Shown: positions 34,577 to 46,739, counted from the first letter of the stretch. The stretch is 64,000 bases of DNA from Girardinichthys multiradiatus (GCF_021462225.1 NC_061805.1:28351958-28415957), one strand, 5' to 3'. Program-made: numbers and translations. The notes: generated by a model not told the origin, from the letters alone.

Positions 34577-34690
34577 TTTTCAATTCAATTCAGTTTATTT
34601 ATATAGCGCCAATTCACAACACATGTTGTCTCAAGGCACTTCACAAAGGTCAGGTACATACATTCCAATTAATCCTAATCATTGAACAGT
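34577..34690 (-). mobile_element. Fish LINE/SINE 3' tail
   Basis: Starts caattcaattcagtttattt followed by atatagcgccaattcacaac and ctcaaggcacttcacaaa. This is the reverse of a widespread fish retroposon tail. Confidence 0.8.
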
Positions 34691-34699
34691 GCAGTCAGA

Positions 34700-36510
34700 T
34701 TCAGTTTTTAAATTTACTTTTACAAACTGAACATATCCGCATCTTCATTGGTTGGTTGACAGTGACTGGAATTCTGTTAAATGTATGTTTCTCTGAAATA
34801 AAATCATATGAATCCACTTTATGGTAGCTAACATGCCAGAAAGCTGTTAGCGATGAAATTAGTGCTGACGCTTAGCACTTAGTAATGGCTTACAAACATA
34901 TAGCATAGCACGATGAAGCTAACTTTTCAAACATTTTACAGCTTCTTTTTGGAGCCATAGATGTAAAAGTCCAAACTTCTTAAATTACTTGAGAAAAAAT
35001 TTCAATGCTATAACTGAGATAAATTTGTTACAGAGGCAGCAAATCAAACCACATGTAACCAACATTAGGTAGATAATTAAAATTAAATCCTAATTTTGAA
35101 TGAAAATAAACTCCACCATGAATATCTGAGATGAGTATCTTTTGTCCTGATAAAAACACAAATAACATGCATTAATCTAATATGGATGAGACAGCCAAGC
35201 CTCTACATAGCTTTACACAAAGACATACATAGGAAAGAAAGGAGGAAAATCTTTACCTGCAGTGGGCCTGTTATTTTTTCTTATTTAAATCACAACTGTA
35301 AACACAATATTTACAGATGAGGGCATGCAGTTTGCACTGAGAGCTCATGGAGCCAGGTGAACTATTCCTAAGTGGATGCAGCACAGCAATCAAGGACTAA
35401 AACCAGGGACAAACTATGTCTTTAAATGCATACATGTGTAAAGGATGTGTTTACATAGAACTTTGTTTTTGTTTTACATCTGCAAAGTATCAAGCTTTTT
35501 TCATGTCTGTCCTGACATTTTAGAATAAAGACAATATGACATCTATTCGTCTGTCATTGGATTGGGATTATTTTACATTGTCAGTGCATATGGGTAAGGT
35601 TCATCCTTTATAGTGAAGAAAGGCTGAACTTAGATCTGTAATATTTGCATTTTGGCCCTTTGCTCAGTTTCACCTATGAAAGTCAGTGCATGTGCTGTAG
35701 TAGGAAAATAAATGCTTTGTCTCAAATACAAGTTTCTGTTGTTACTGCATATTTTCTATGCATAAAGCCTTCAAATGCATAAAGTGTATAAAGTTACAGA
35801 ACAATACAGCTGATCATAAGACATCAGGTAGAAGAGAATAAAGAGGGATTTGATGTTAAATTATGCATTGTTGCCTCATAGACTATATGAAAAGTGACAC
35901 ATGTAAGGTAAATGTTACAGAGTTACTTTAGTAGAAGAGAATTAAACAGACACTTTTCAAACAATTCTTATCAGAAAGACATGGATGCATACACAGCTGA
36001 TTAAATTAGACAGTCTGCAGCTATATTAATATCTGGTTCCACATACACTGCTGTGATGTACAGAAAAGCGTGTTGTGTGACTGTAATGTATGTTAATATA
36101 TTCCTTGTGTGACACCTGTTTTCATGAGCTTTCCTGAGAGTACATTACATTTTAAATACATGATGTTTCAAACATGTATTTTTAGTGTATCCAAGGTCCA
36201 TGCTCACCATTGAATGCCTTTCGTTACATGTTGATAATTTAATGATAGTTGTGTGTTTTTAAAAGTCAGGGATGACTTTATTCCAGACTTTCCCACCTTC
36301 TATTACTTTAATGATTTACAAACTAGAGAACTAAGTGACACAGGCTAAGACATTCCAGTTTAACACGTTCCTACATTACTTTAAGTCCTTTTGTAACTTT
36401 AACCAGAACAACAGCAAAGGTAACGTAAGTAGGCATTTCTGCAGATCATCCTAAAAATGAATACAAATCAGTTAAAATTTGTGTCTGAAGGAATATTGAT
36501 TTGGGACGAT
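34700..36510. other. Intergenic, no feature recognised
   Basis: AT-rich unique sequence with no supported ORF, RNA or repeat. Confidence 0.5.
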
Positions 36511-36523
36511 TGTTTTACACCAG

Positions 36524-36884
36524 GGGCTGCACGGTGGTGCAGTTGGTAGTACTGTTGCCTTGCAGCAAGAAAGTCCTGGGTTCAATTCCCTGCCAGGGTC
36601 TTTCTGCATGGAGTTTGCTTGTTCTCCCTGTGCATGTGTGGGTTCTCACCAGGTACTCTGGCTTCCTCCCACAGTCCAAAGACATGCCTGTTAGGTTAAT
36701 TGGTTAATCGAAATTGCCCTTAGGTGTATGAATGAGTGTGTGCATGGTTGGTTGTGTGCTACCCTGCGATGGACTGGTGACCTGTCCAGGGTGTACCCCG
36801 CCTCTCGCCCATAGACTGCTGGAGATAGGCACCAGCTTCCCCGTGATCCACTATGGAATAAGCGGTAGAAAATGACTGACTGAC
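36524..36884 (+). mobile_element. tRNA-like SINE with 13-bp target duplication
   Basis: A 361-bp element flanked by the perfect direct repeat TGTTTTACACCAG (36511-36523 and 36885-36897). Its head resembles a tRNA promoter, with tggtgcagttggtagtactg as an A-box-like stretch and gggttcaattccc as the B box. The body reads ctttctgcatggagtttgct, and it ends in tgactgactgac. The perfect duplication indicates a fairly recent insertion. Decayed relatives lie at 4360, 20912 and 29480. Confidence 0.92.
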
Positions 36885-36897
36885 TGTTTTACACCAG

Positions 36898-38403
36898 TGA
36901 ATTGCTTGCATGATTGGACTAGGCCCATGGTTCTCACACTGTGGCACAAGTACCACTGCTATTTTTTTAATTATGCTGCACTTGATTTGTCAGTGGCAAC
37001 ACATGCATGAGTATTGGATAAAGCAGATATTAAAAACAATAGTTATAGTAAGATGTATCCAGCCTGCATAAAAAAATAAAATTGACTGTTACTGTTCAGA
37101 TTTTTTTGAAAATATATATGCAAGGGCATTTTTTCAAGCATTTAAAATTTTTGAAAACAGATGACCAACTTACATTTATGATTTTTTTTTTAATGGGAGG
37201 CATCAACCTTGATTTTTCCCAAGCACTAGTCTGCTGATGTCCACAAAAGAACGAACCACTATTGCTTCAGGATATTGACTGTAACAGTAGCAGAGATGAA
37301 CAAATTGTATACTGAAAGTGGGGCTCCACAGAGTTCCCCAATCTAAACTGCATAGGGCAAACTTGTGTTTCCGACTGGAAGCTTCGAAAATCTGACATTT
37401 GAGTACAACCAGAACACACCACATTGTTTTATTAAATATGAACAAACTAACTGTGATGTTGAGCCAAAAAGCAACGATAGCCAAAAAGATGAGTTGTTCC
37501 AGGATGACATTTTTTCTTCATCAGAAAATTCTCAGAAGTGCAATGAAGAACATTTTAAAAGCAAAAGTCACTTATGTTGTCATTCTATTTATCTCACAAA
37601 CTGGAATTAGGATTTTGAATCCAGTTTAACTGAGTTCAAATTCCAGATCTGAAAATATTGATATGCTTAATATCAGCATAATTCATTTCTCAACACCTTG
37701 CTCTTTCAAACACTTTATCAACATGTTCACTAAAGGAGGTTATAAAGTACTGGGTCACAGTGAGAAGACCGAATGAGAAACAAATAGAAGTGCAAATCAC
37801 TTTTACTGCAGCTATCGCTAGGTTATAAATACAGGGCAGCCATATTAGATTTTGAAGTCACTTGGAATTCAGCCTTCCTGTCAAACATTTCAACATGAAA
37901 CCTGGGAATTCAACATCTGTGTCAACATAAAACATATATCTACACTGTATCCTTTAACCCATCATGCAGTGCCTTTGCAAAAAGATGTCCAAGTCCTGTT
38001 GTGGGTTCTGGTCTTTTCGTCTCTTTGCCATACAATACCTTTTTAGTTTTGGTCATTTGGTACTTGACCTTTTCAGGTACAAAACAGCTATCTCCTGCAG
38101 GACATTTCATACCAACCACTTGAAAATTCGTTTCCACCAGAGTATGATTTTTCTACTGTGAGAAAATTTGTTTTTTTGACCCCAATAAATAATTTGGTGT
38201 GAGCAGTCGGTCATATTTCACATGATTTAACTGGCCCAAATGGAGATCAGAACCAAAATAATTCAAAATAGGATACGGTGCAAAGTAAAAAAAACAAAAC
38301 AAAAACTAAAACAGTTAAATCAACTCTGATTCAGTATCTCTACATTTCTACTATGGAGAGAAATAAACTTACACATGTTAATTTAGGTACAATAAGATAT
38401 TTA
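36898..38403. other. Intergenic, no gene recognised
   Basis: Short ORFs on both strands (for example 37365-37610, 37940-38137) have no recognised similarity and no splice or promoter support. Confidence 0.45.
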
Positions 38404-39661
38404 CAGGGGTTGGACAATGAAACTGAAACACCTGGTTTTAGACCACAATAATTTATTAGTATGGTGTAGGGCCTCCTTTTGCGGCCAATACAGCGTCAAT
38501 TCGTCTTGGGAATGACATATACAAGTCCTGCACAGTGGTCAGAGGGATTTTAAGCCATTCTTCTTGCAGGATAGTGGCCAGGTCACTACGTGATACTGGT
38601 GGAGGAAAACGTTTCCTGACTCGCTCCTCCAAAACACCCCAAAGTGGCTCAATAATATTTAGATCTGGTGACTGTGCAGGCCATGGGAGATGTTCAACTT
38701 CACTTTCATGATCATCAAACCAATCTTTCACCAGTCATACTGTGTGTATTGGTGCATTGTCATCCTGATACACGGCACCGCCTTCAGGATACAATGTTTG
38801 AACCACTGGATGCACATGGTCCTCAAGAATGGTTCTGTAGTCCTTGACCCATCTAGCACAAGTATTGGGCCAAGGGAATGCCATGATATGGCAGCCCAAA
38901 CCATCACTGATCCACCCCCATGCTTCACTCTGGGCATGCAACAGTCTGGGTGGTACGCTTCTTTGGGGCTTCTCCACCGTAACTCTCTCGGATGTGGAGA
39001 AAACAGTAAAGGTGGACTCATCAGAGAACAATACATGTTTCACATTGTCCACAGCCCAAGATTTGCGCTCCTTGCACCATTGAAACCGACGTTTGGCATT
39101 GGCATGAGTGACCAAAGGTTTGGCTATAGCAGCCCGGCCGTGTATATTGACCCTGTGGAGCTCCCGACTGACAGTTCTGGTGGAAACAGGAGAGTTGAGG
39201 TGCACATTTAATTCTGCCGTGATTTGGGCAGCCGTGGTTTTATGTTTTTTTGATACAATCCGGGTTAGCACCCGAACATCCCTTTCAGACAGCTTCCTCT
39301 TGCGTCCACAGTTAATCCTGTTGGATGTGGTTCGTCCTTCTTGGTGGTATGCTGACATTACCCTGGATACCGTGGCTCTTGATACATCACAAAGACTTGC
39401 TGTCTTGGTCACAGATGTGCCAGCAAGACTTGCACCAACAATTTGTCCTCTTTTGAACTCCGGTATGTCACCCATAATGTTGTGTGCATTTCAATATTTT
39501 GAGCAAAACTGTGCTCTTACCCTGCTAATTGAACCTTCACACTCTGCTCTTACTGGTGCAATGTGCAATCAATGAAGACTGGCTACCAGGCTGGTCCAAT
39601 TTAGCCATGAAACCTCCCACACTAAAATGACAGGTGTTTCAGTTTCATTGTCCAACCCCTG
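38404..39661 (-). mobile_element. Tc1/mariner element, DD36E type, copy 2
   Basis: 1258 bp bounded by TA (38402-38403 and 39662-39663) and the same 31-bp inverted ends as copy 1. It lies inverted relative to copy 1, in the intergenic region downstream of frmd3. Confidence 0.93.
38456..39475 (-). pseudogene. DD36E transposase, frameshifted and stopped
   Basis: Reads MGDIPEFKRGQIVGASLAGT and keeps the helix-turn-helix and the first SDES. A 2-nt loss near the TVEKPQRS stretch shifts the frame until a later deletion near LDG/KDYR restores it; both are seen by comparison with copy 1. A TGA then stops translation right after QDDNAPIHTV. The C-terminal part reopens as WFDDHESEVEHLPWP..SPDLNIIEPLW..GGPTPY. 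Inactive. Confidence 0.9.
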
Positions 39662-39839
39662 TAGATTCACTGTAGAAAAAGACAGTGTTTTTTTCTCATT
39701 GTCTGACATTAAACCTTCCTGTTTTAGGTCACTTAGGATTACCACAATTATGATTTAAGCTTAGTATTTGCTAAATGCAAGAATAATGAGAGTGCTTAAT
39801 TTTTCTGAGACTTTTCTATTACTTTCTTCAAAGTGTGAA

Positions 39840-40260
39840 GATTATATAGAATTATTGAAGCAACATCTCAAGACATCAGCCATGAAGTAAAATCTCGAGC
39901 ACAAATGGGTCTTTAAAATGCACAGCAACTCTAATCACACCATCAGGTCAGTTACAAAGTAGCTTAAGGACAGCAAAGTAAAACTCGGATCTTAGTACCA
40001 TAGAAAATCTGGAAACAACTTCAGTAATCGTAACTGACAATAAATCTGACTAAACATTTGCTGTTTTAGGTCAGAGGGTATGTTTCATTAATGAATGGTA
40101 TGATTGCTGTTCATACTTGCATATAATGGTTTAAACAGATGAACATGATGCTGTCAGACATCTGGAAATACCCAAGGATGAACAAGACTTGAGGTGGTTG
40201 GTGTAAAATGGCTTGATCACAGGTAACGTAATGTGGCGAAGAGATGAATTGACCTAAAGC
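39840..40260 (+). mobile_element. Decayed Tc1-like fragment
   Basis: Text such as gaagcaacatctcaagacat, then aatgggtctttaaaatgcac and gttacaaagtagcttaagga, parallels the transposase region of the better-preserved remnant at 42600-43740. No open frame. Confidence 0.55.
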
Positions 40261-41277
40261 CGCTGTTGCACAATAATTTTAACAGCTTGTCAATACAACA
40301 GTGCAGGGTGTTCAATAAGGTGGCACTTGCTATAAAAAGTATGAGAACCATTTGACCAACCCAATCTAAAGCCTTACTCTCATCTACTGGCTATAAACTG
40401 ATGACAGTTTCCTCAACATATTTTCCAACACTCTTGTTTCTTCGCTTTCCAGTGACACATACTCAAAGCTTCTTCTAAAACTGACACATCATGAATCATA
40501 AAGTAACAAAAAGTTTCATTATTTAGAAGTTTCCACACCTACCTTTTCTCTTTAGGTTTTTTTTTCTGCATTTGCTAAACGTTTATCATATGGAAAGATG
40601 AAACCTAACCCATAAGACAACATTTAATTCAGACAACACTTAAGGTTCGACAAAAGACATCCTAATATCACAAACTGGTTTGTTCTCCTCGGCTTTCCTT
40701 CTTAATGACATCAAATAATCTGAAAAAGCTGAAGCTGGAAGATTTGTGCTCTGACTTCTGCTGGAGTAAAACCAGGGTACTACCACAAAGACAACATGTT
40801 GGTGGTAGTCTTAAAAAAATAGTTTCTCAACAACCATCATTCTGATAAATAACAGTAAATTAGCTTTTTTTCTTAATAATCTTTTGTAAATTCTTAATTT
40901 GAAAATAAGCTCAAAGTTGATCTTCTGACTGAAAAATTTTGAAAGATCTGAATCACATAAAAATGTACAAAACTTTAAAAACAACTTACTTAATATTGAT
41001 AGCAATTTTCCATATATTTGTGTAGTTTTTTTTTTTTTTAATCTTTTGCTCAGACTGTTGTTTTTGTTGTGTTTACTGGTAAATAAGGTTTTCCTTCTCT
41101 TTCAGTTCCCACCCACTCCTTCATGACTGGCAGACTATAACCAATCAGGCGATCTGGTTCGAATGTTGAACACCAATCTGTTTTTGAAGCCTACTGTAGA
41201 GTCTCTGCCTCTGCTTGTCAGCATCAGGAGTGGAGAGGCCTTTAAAATGTAAAGTAAAATAAAAACAATAAAACAAC
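40261..41277. other. Downstream of frmd3, no feature recognised
   Basis: AT-rich unique sequence without supported coding content. May include additional frmd3 3' untranslated sequence if a more distal polyadenylation site is used. Confidence 0.4.
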
Positions 41278-41283
41278 TTTATT
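41278..41283 (-). terminator. frmd3: Candidate frmd3 polyadenylation signal
   Basis: AATAAA on the minus strand, 348 nt downstream of the frmd3 stop codon, followed by a T-rich stretch. It is the nearest canonical hexamer. A distal alternative such as the AATAAA near 33370 cannot be excluded. Confidence 0.35.
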
Positions 41284-41630
41284 TTTCATTTTCCTTCCCT
41301 CCATTAATTCCCTTTTTTATTCTCAGTTAATTCTTGCCGGAAATGTCAGTCTTATCAAGTGATTCAACTTCATGATAAAGAAGGATTTCCCTCTCTAGTC
41401 TCAGTTTTAGTAAGAGGTAAATCATTCCACCAAAAAGGTAAAAGAAATATATTTGTTTAACACACACTCATTCTTGAACAAGCAATTTCACTTTATCTCA
41501 TATTAATCTTTTACCCTAAGAGGCATCACTTTTGAAGACATATCAGATTAAATCACGTGTTTAGACAGACATTTGGGCCCAGCTTTCTTTTTCTTTCTTT
41601 TCACTTATTTCCCTCTGCTTGTCCTTTTCC

Positions 41631-42111
41631 TCAGTCAGACCACAGGTTCTCCATGACCATGCTGATCTTGCACAAAATCCAACGTCGGAGTGGGCAGTAA
41701 TAATCGTAGTGGAACTGCTCGAACTCTGGCGTCTGCCGGATCTCATGGAGAAACGACACGTCGATGTCTGACTCCAGCAACAGCAGAAGTGTGGGCACAG
41801 TGATAAGCAGGACACCCGTGAGCACTGCAACGAACCTGGCTATGCCCAGTACCCAGGTGTTGACTCTCTCATTAGACGACAGCAGGTGCAGGCTGCTGGA
41901 CAGGACTTCGCTCATTCCACTTCTGGCGCCCAGGCGAGTGCACTCGTATGTGCCTTCTCGCTCCCTCTCGGCCTCCAACTGGGCCTGGATGTCGGGGTCG
42001 GCGTGGAGCTCTCTCAGAAACCTAGCGGGACTCTGGACAGAAGAGGAGAAGAGCTGGTTGACCCCTCCTTGAGTGTCTTCCACTGGGGTTGGGAGCATGC
42101 TGGCGCAGGGG
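41631..42111 (-). CDS. frmd3: frmd3 last coding exon: transmembrane tail
   Basis: Encodes SPCASMLPTPVED, a linker, then a helix AEREREGTYECTRL, a hydrophobic segment of about 20 residues (VAVLTGVLLITVPTLLLLL, exon residues 95-113) and LESDIDVSFL, EIRQTPEFEQFHYDYYCPL, ending NLWSD and TGA. FRMD3 is a FERM protein with a single C-terminal membrane anchor; the IRQTPEFEQFHY block is diagnostic of the FRMD3/FRMD5 group. The acceptor (ttctccag|C) was chosen because it alone continues the upstream frame as LEY|SPCASMLPTPV; an open extension to 42155 would break the frame. Confidence 0.94.
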
Positions 42112-43908
42112 CTGGAGAAGAGAGACCAGATGTTCATGTACTCAGAAAACAGATCCTGAAGCAAAATGCAATTAGGCAAATCTTTTGAGAGGAAGTATTT
42201 ATGATTAACATATATGATATTGCCAAAAATATCTATTCAGAAATCACTGATTTCAGATGCTCCAATCACTTCCATGGCCACAGGTATATAAAAGGCATGC
42301 TGACTACTTTTTCAAACGTATGTGAAAGAATGGATCGCTCTCAGGAGCTCAGTGACCTCCTGCGTGGATTTGATGCCACCTGCATCCATTTGTGAAATCT
42401 CCTCACTACTACACATTAAATTTATATTAAAGCTACAATTTTAAGAATGGCACATCGTTAAAGTTGACGTGTGCAAAGGTAGGTCTATCATTATTTTTGA
42501 CACTATGATGTACAGTTCAAACCATCTATCTACATACAATGTTTAAAAAGAGGCATAATACTTTTTCTCATAGTGTGACACTAAATCAGACTAAACTTTA
42601 ACTGTTTTAAGTAAGCTAAGATCTTCAGATCCAGAAGTTTACATGCAATAACATTCTTATACCTTAAAATAATTTCTGAAGGCACAGATCATGATACCAT
42701 GATGGTTAAAGCTTTTGAGAGGTTAATTATCCACAGCTGTGGATGTGTTTTAAGGCAACACCTCAAATACACTACCTCCTTGTGTGACAACGTGGAAAAA
42801 TAAAAGTAAATAAGCCAAGACAACAAGAAGAGAATTGTCGACCTCCATAAGTCTGCTTCTTCCTTGTGTAAGGTGCACCCATCATGAATACACTGTTTGT
42901 GTATTTCAAAGATGGGCGTGTTTCGGTTCAAAATGTGTGCATCAACAAAAGAGTTTTTGAAAATTGGGGCTAAGTGAGTGTCAGTATTCACAGTGAAATG
43001 TGCTCTTTACCAACATGAGCCGAAAAGACACTCAGGGAAGAAGCCAATATCCAAAAAGAACATAAAAACCCAGATTACAGTTTGCAAATGCACTCAGGGA
43101 CAAACAACCTATTTTTGGAGACATGTCCTGCAGTCTGATGAAACTAAATTTGAAATGTGTGGCCATCAAAGTTAAAAGTTTGCAATCCGGTGAACACCAT
43201 CCGAATAGTGAAGTACGAGTTTGGGAGGATCATAATGTGGGAATGTTTTGCTGCATGAGGGTCTGCTGCACTTCACAAAATAAATGGTATAATGAGGAAA
43301 GAATTTTATGTAGAAAAAGTGAAGCAAAATCTGAAGACATCAGTCATAAAGTTAAATCTTGGGATCAAATGGGTCTTCTAAATGGACAGTGATCCAAAGC
43401 AAACCACCAGTTAGTAATGAAATGGCTTAAGGACAAGAAAGTTAATGTTCTTGAGTGGCCATCATGTCTTTCAAAATTTGTGGGCAGAGCACCAATTAGT
43501 AAGATGGCCTACAACCTGACTCGGTTACACCAGTTCTGTCAGGAGGAATGGGCCAAAATTCCAGCTAACTACTGTGAAAAGCTTGTGAAAGGAACCCCAA
43601 AATGTTTGACCCAATCATACAGTTAAAAAGGCAAGTCTATCAAACATTAAGGAAAGGTGTGTTGACTTCTTAATTCAAAGAAAGTTGAAAAACATTCTTT
43701 GACAATATCTCTCATTGTTTTTGTATTCAGCAAATATAAATAAATTTGGTGTGGTTTTCTTTATTAACTCTTGGTGTCTAGTTGTCTTGAAGCTACTGAA
43801 TATTATGTTTTACCTGCTAACTGCTCAAAACTAGGTTCTGAAAAATTCTGTTTTAAATATTATAACTATAATCAATGTTTCTGCAAACTTGGAGGCTTTA
43901 TTATGGAC
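42112..43908 (-). other. frmd3 intron with Tc1 remnant
   Basis: Mostly occupied by the decayed Tc1 element listed separately. No other exon recognised. Confidence 0.6.
42600..43740 (+). mobile_element. Decayed full-size Tc1-like element
   Basis: Plus-strand fragments in several frames give QSDETKFEMCGHQS (first catalytic Asp region), VWEDHNVGMFCC, WLKDKKVNVLEWPS and CQEEWAKIPANYCEKLVKG. A ccagaagtttacatgcaa motif at the left resembles a Tc1 end. Frameshifts and stops throughout. The exact ends are uncertain. Confidence 0.75.
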
Positions 43909-44146
43909 CTGTATTCGAGTTCAGAGATGGTGAGTGCAGCGCTGCCTTTTTCATCTTCCTCCAGTCCGTCTTCAGCTTTGGGTGTTTGGGGTGGGAGATT
44001 TGAGGTTTCCAGGGAAACACAGTGAGGTTGCAGTTCATTGATCAAAGAAGAGTTTCCTCTCTCTGCACTCGGCTGTTCTTTGTCTGCGGCTGCTGCAGAG
44101 GGTTCGAAAGAAGACAGGAGAACTGGATCCTTTACAGCTACAACAC
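43909..44146 (-). CDS. frmd3: frmd3 exon: acidic linker
   Basis: Encodes VVAVKDPVLLSSFEPSAAAA, then a polar acidic stretch and GSAALTISELEY. The LTISELEY..SPCASMLPTP junction matches the FRMD3 linker before the tail. Acceptor tgccag|GT, donor AG|gtccat. It starts by completing a G|GT glycine from the exon at 51078. Confidence 0.92.
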
Positions 44147-45450
44147 CTGGCAAAGGAAAATCACAGAGAAAAGCCATTTATCATCCAGTGGAGTTTTATA
44201 GCATTTCAAACAGACACAAATGAACCATTATCATACTGAGGAAATGTAGTCTTTCTAGATTAAGAAAAACCTTCTCCTTTCTCAATCATTTTCCACCTGG
44301 TTACTCTAGAATGAGACGAAATGTTGCGAGTCCAAAAACCGGAGTATTTTTTTTAATGTCTTGTTTCAAGAAAAGGATACCAGTGACAAAATCCCCATTT
44401 AAATAAGTTACATTCAAAAACACCAATTTCAGCTTGTGTTCTAGTTGAAAACATTAACCACATGATGGCGCTCCTATCCTACTGAAGGACAGAACAAGTG
44501 CTGCATAATGAAATAAAAATTGCCTAATAAAAGTGAAGCAACCAGCTTTGATTTAAATGTAAAAAAATGAGGTCAGTTATGTAACTTGTTAATACAGGAA
44601 TGATAGATATGCCAGATTTCTTATCTGCTTGGTTTGAAGTGAATGCCGCAACTGTAGGATGTTCTGTATGGTCCGTAAAACCCAGCGGGGGAATTTAAGT
44701 GAGCATTAGTTGAGGTTGCAAACAATTTTGTGATGCCGTTTGTGCCTCTGTCTCTTTCAACTTGAGGTTTGTGTCAAAGTAAATCTCCTTCATGATGTGA
44801 TGTTGTCTGACAGGAGAGCAGCTGTGTGTGGATTTACTTAACTCCAAGTTGTTGTCGCAATGAATGAATCTAAGGTGAATAAATCTAAATAATGAATCTA
44901 AATCAAATCTGAATAAGTGATGCATGTGTTAAAAATAAAGCCAGCTGTCTTCCTGCAGCAGATAAAACAGGAGCTGGGGGGTAAATGTCCTGAGAAATAA
45001 GACTCAGATACTGAAGAACTGCAACTCCAGAGACTGGCTCACTGTTTTGTGATGAAACACACACTGAAGTGCAAAATCACAGCTTGTGCTGATAAATGTA
45101 GAGCAAATTGTGACAGTTACATAGAAAGAGACAGAGAAAAAAACAACATGAGTGCAAAACTAAATGCATGGGAATTAGGATCAGAAGTAAAAAGCGGTGG
45201 AAATGGAGGAATTCCAAATCAGTTCCTAAAATTGCTGACAGAAGATATAACTTTTACAGACATTTATGGCTTTTCAAAATAACCTCTTCTTCGATGCAGG
45301 TGGTGTCCTAAATTCAAACAAATGTTAAGCTCAAAAGAAGATTCAGATTGCCGTATGTTTTAATGTCTTATTTTAGTAATTTAAAATAAGTAAATTTAAC
45401 TGATTCTGTCAAATAATTTATAAAGCTAAAAGAAAAAGGAAGCAATTAAG
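44147..45450 (-). other. frmd3 long intron, 3' part
   Basis: Part of a 6.9-kb intron; unique AT-rich sequence with short unsupported ORFs. Confidence 0.45.
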
Positions 45451-45469
45451 GCAGAAAAGAATAAAACAA

Positions 45470-45845
45470 AAATTAAGAAAAACTAGGCAGAAAAGTGGAG
45501 AAAGAGAAGAAAAAGGAAATGAAAGTGAAGAGGAAGAAAGATGAAAATAAATAGGGAACAAAAAGTAGGAAGGATGCAAGTGAGGAAAGAAGGAAAGACA
45601 ATGTGAGGGAGGAAGGAAAGATAGAAAGCAAAGAAAATTGATAGGAAGGAGAAAGAAAGGTAGGAAGAAAAAATTTATGAATGGAAGAAGGAAGGAATAG
45701 AAGGAAGGAGCAAGGAAAGGAAGGAAGGAAGGAAGGAAGGAGCAAGGAAAGGAAGGAAGGTAGGAAGGAAGGAAGGAGCAAGGGAATGTAGGAAGGAAGG
45801 AAAGAAGGAAGGAAGGAGGGAAGGAAGGAAGGAAGGAAGGAGACA
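45470..45845. repeat. Purine-rich GGAA tract
   Basis: Almost purely purine on the plus strand, with a perfect (GGAA)n-like core at about 45700-45845 interrupted by gcaagg and agaaag units. A long homopurine run of this kind can form triplex or act as ETS-type binding clusters, but no function is shown. Confidence 0.9.
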
Positions 45846-45973
45846 GACAAAGAAAGGAAAGAATTTAGAAAATTGAACTGCAGATAAAGTCTAGGAAAAC
45901 AAATATTATTTCATACACTATTTCCTATATTTATATATAGTAATATTTATGTTTATTCAAGACTAGAAAATCC

Positions 45974-46546
45974 TTAAATCGAATTCCTTGCGTTTCCAGA
46001 CTGTGGAGAAGCTGGACACTCCAGACAAACATCAGACTGAGAACATGCTTCTGATACATGCTGAGCTATTTCTTCCTTTTTTGTACTCATCTTACTCTGT
46101 TTTATTGAGCCTCTTTGATGTCCTGTTCTGGGTCCTGCGATCCGTCCGTCATGCCCCACCAGTCTCACATAAATGTCTCGTGCAGTGTGATTAGCTATTC
46201 GTAGATGGATGCTCCGCTGCGTCGTGATCTTAATATGACATCTGGCAGCCTCGGCAACCACCACTGAGGCCTCTTGCTCCTCGAAAAGTTCAGTAGGCCC
46301 GGCCTGTCCCTGCTCCATCCCCTCTCCCTGTGGTCTCTCTGGTATCAGCCCCCCTGTTTGTCCCTGACTTCCACATCTTCTAGTGTCTACTACTTTGGGA
46401 GGATCACTGACTCTCAGCTCCAAGCTGCTATTTAGGAATTCCCCTCCAACATCCCTGCTGTTCCTGTGCTCAAGAAGCTCCATGGTCTGGTCTGATGGCA
46501 GACCTTGGGCCGGCTGTATGCAGAGAGACCCCCACACCCTGACCAA
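45974..46546 (-). CDS. Unrecognised 190-codon ORF in frmd3 intron
   Basis: I do not recognise this protein. It starts MVRVWGSLCIQPAQG and ends GNARNSI; the frame is closed by TAA. Composition is polar, with a GQ/GE-rich middle and a part reading RSIHLRIANHTARDIYVRL that could form a short strand or helix. There is no signal peptide or membrane segment. It lies on the same strand as frmd3 within its largest visible intron, about 145 nt below a TATA/MEF2-like site. A good donor (gtaagatgag at 46087-46096) would cut it at codon 150, but joining to the frmd3 exon at 44146 would be out of frame and give an early stop. It may be a real lineage-specific gene, an alternative exon, or chance. Confidence 0.35.
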   Translation of the reverse strand: MVRVWGSLCIQPAQGLPSDQTMELLEHRNSRDVGGEFLNSSLELRVSDPPKVVDTRRCGSQGQTGGLIPERPQGEGMEQGQAGPTELFEEQEASVVVAEAARCHIKITTQRSIHLRIANHTARDIYVRLVGHDGRIAGPRTGHQRGSIKQSKMSTKKEEIAQHVSEACSQSDVCLECPASPQSGNARNSI

Positions 46547-46716
46547 ACAAGCTGCCAGCTGGGCTCAAACGTGTGGAGACAGACGCCGTGAGACATTCAC
46601 CAGACACATGCCCACATGCTCGTACACAGACACAGTGGACCCTCCTGTGAATGTCAGTGATATTAACATGGAGTGGAGGGAGCATTAGAAGAGGATCAGG
46701 CCCAAAGCTGCAGTTT

Positions 46717-46733
46717 CTATATATAACCAGGTG
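46717..46733 (-). promoter_or_regulatory. Possible TATA/MEF2 site next to an E-box
   Basis: On the minus strand an E-box (CACCTG, 46728-46733) precedes ttatatatag (46716-46725), which fits both a TATA box and the MEF2 consensus YTAWWWWTAR. Such spacing is typical of muscle promoters. It lies upstream of the ORF at 46546. Predicted from sequence only. Confidence 0.35.
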
Positions 46734-46739
46734 GTCCTA

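Noticed and set aside
36524..36600. Possible tRNA gene
   Set aside because: The tRNA-like boxes belong to a SINE with target duplications, and no full cloverleaf was found.
37940..38137. 65-codon minus-strand ORF with MKCPAGDSCF
   Set aside because: Short, with no promoter, splice or family support.
42112..42155. Longer frmd3 last exon starting DLFSEYMN
   Set aside because: Joining it to the exon at 43909 breaks the frame; the acceptor at 42111 keeps LEY|SPCASMLPTP in frame.
45473..45850. 125-codon FLPSFLPS ORF on the minus strand
   Set aside because: Translation of the GGAA tract; no coding support.
44146..46546. ORF at 46546 as an alternative coding first exon of frmd3
   Set aside because: Using the donor at 46096, the join to 44146 gives an immediate stop (GTG TTG TAG), so a simple fusion is not supported.
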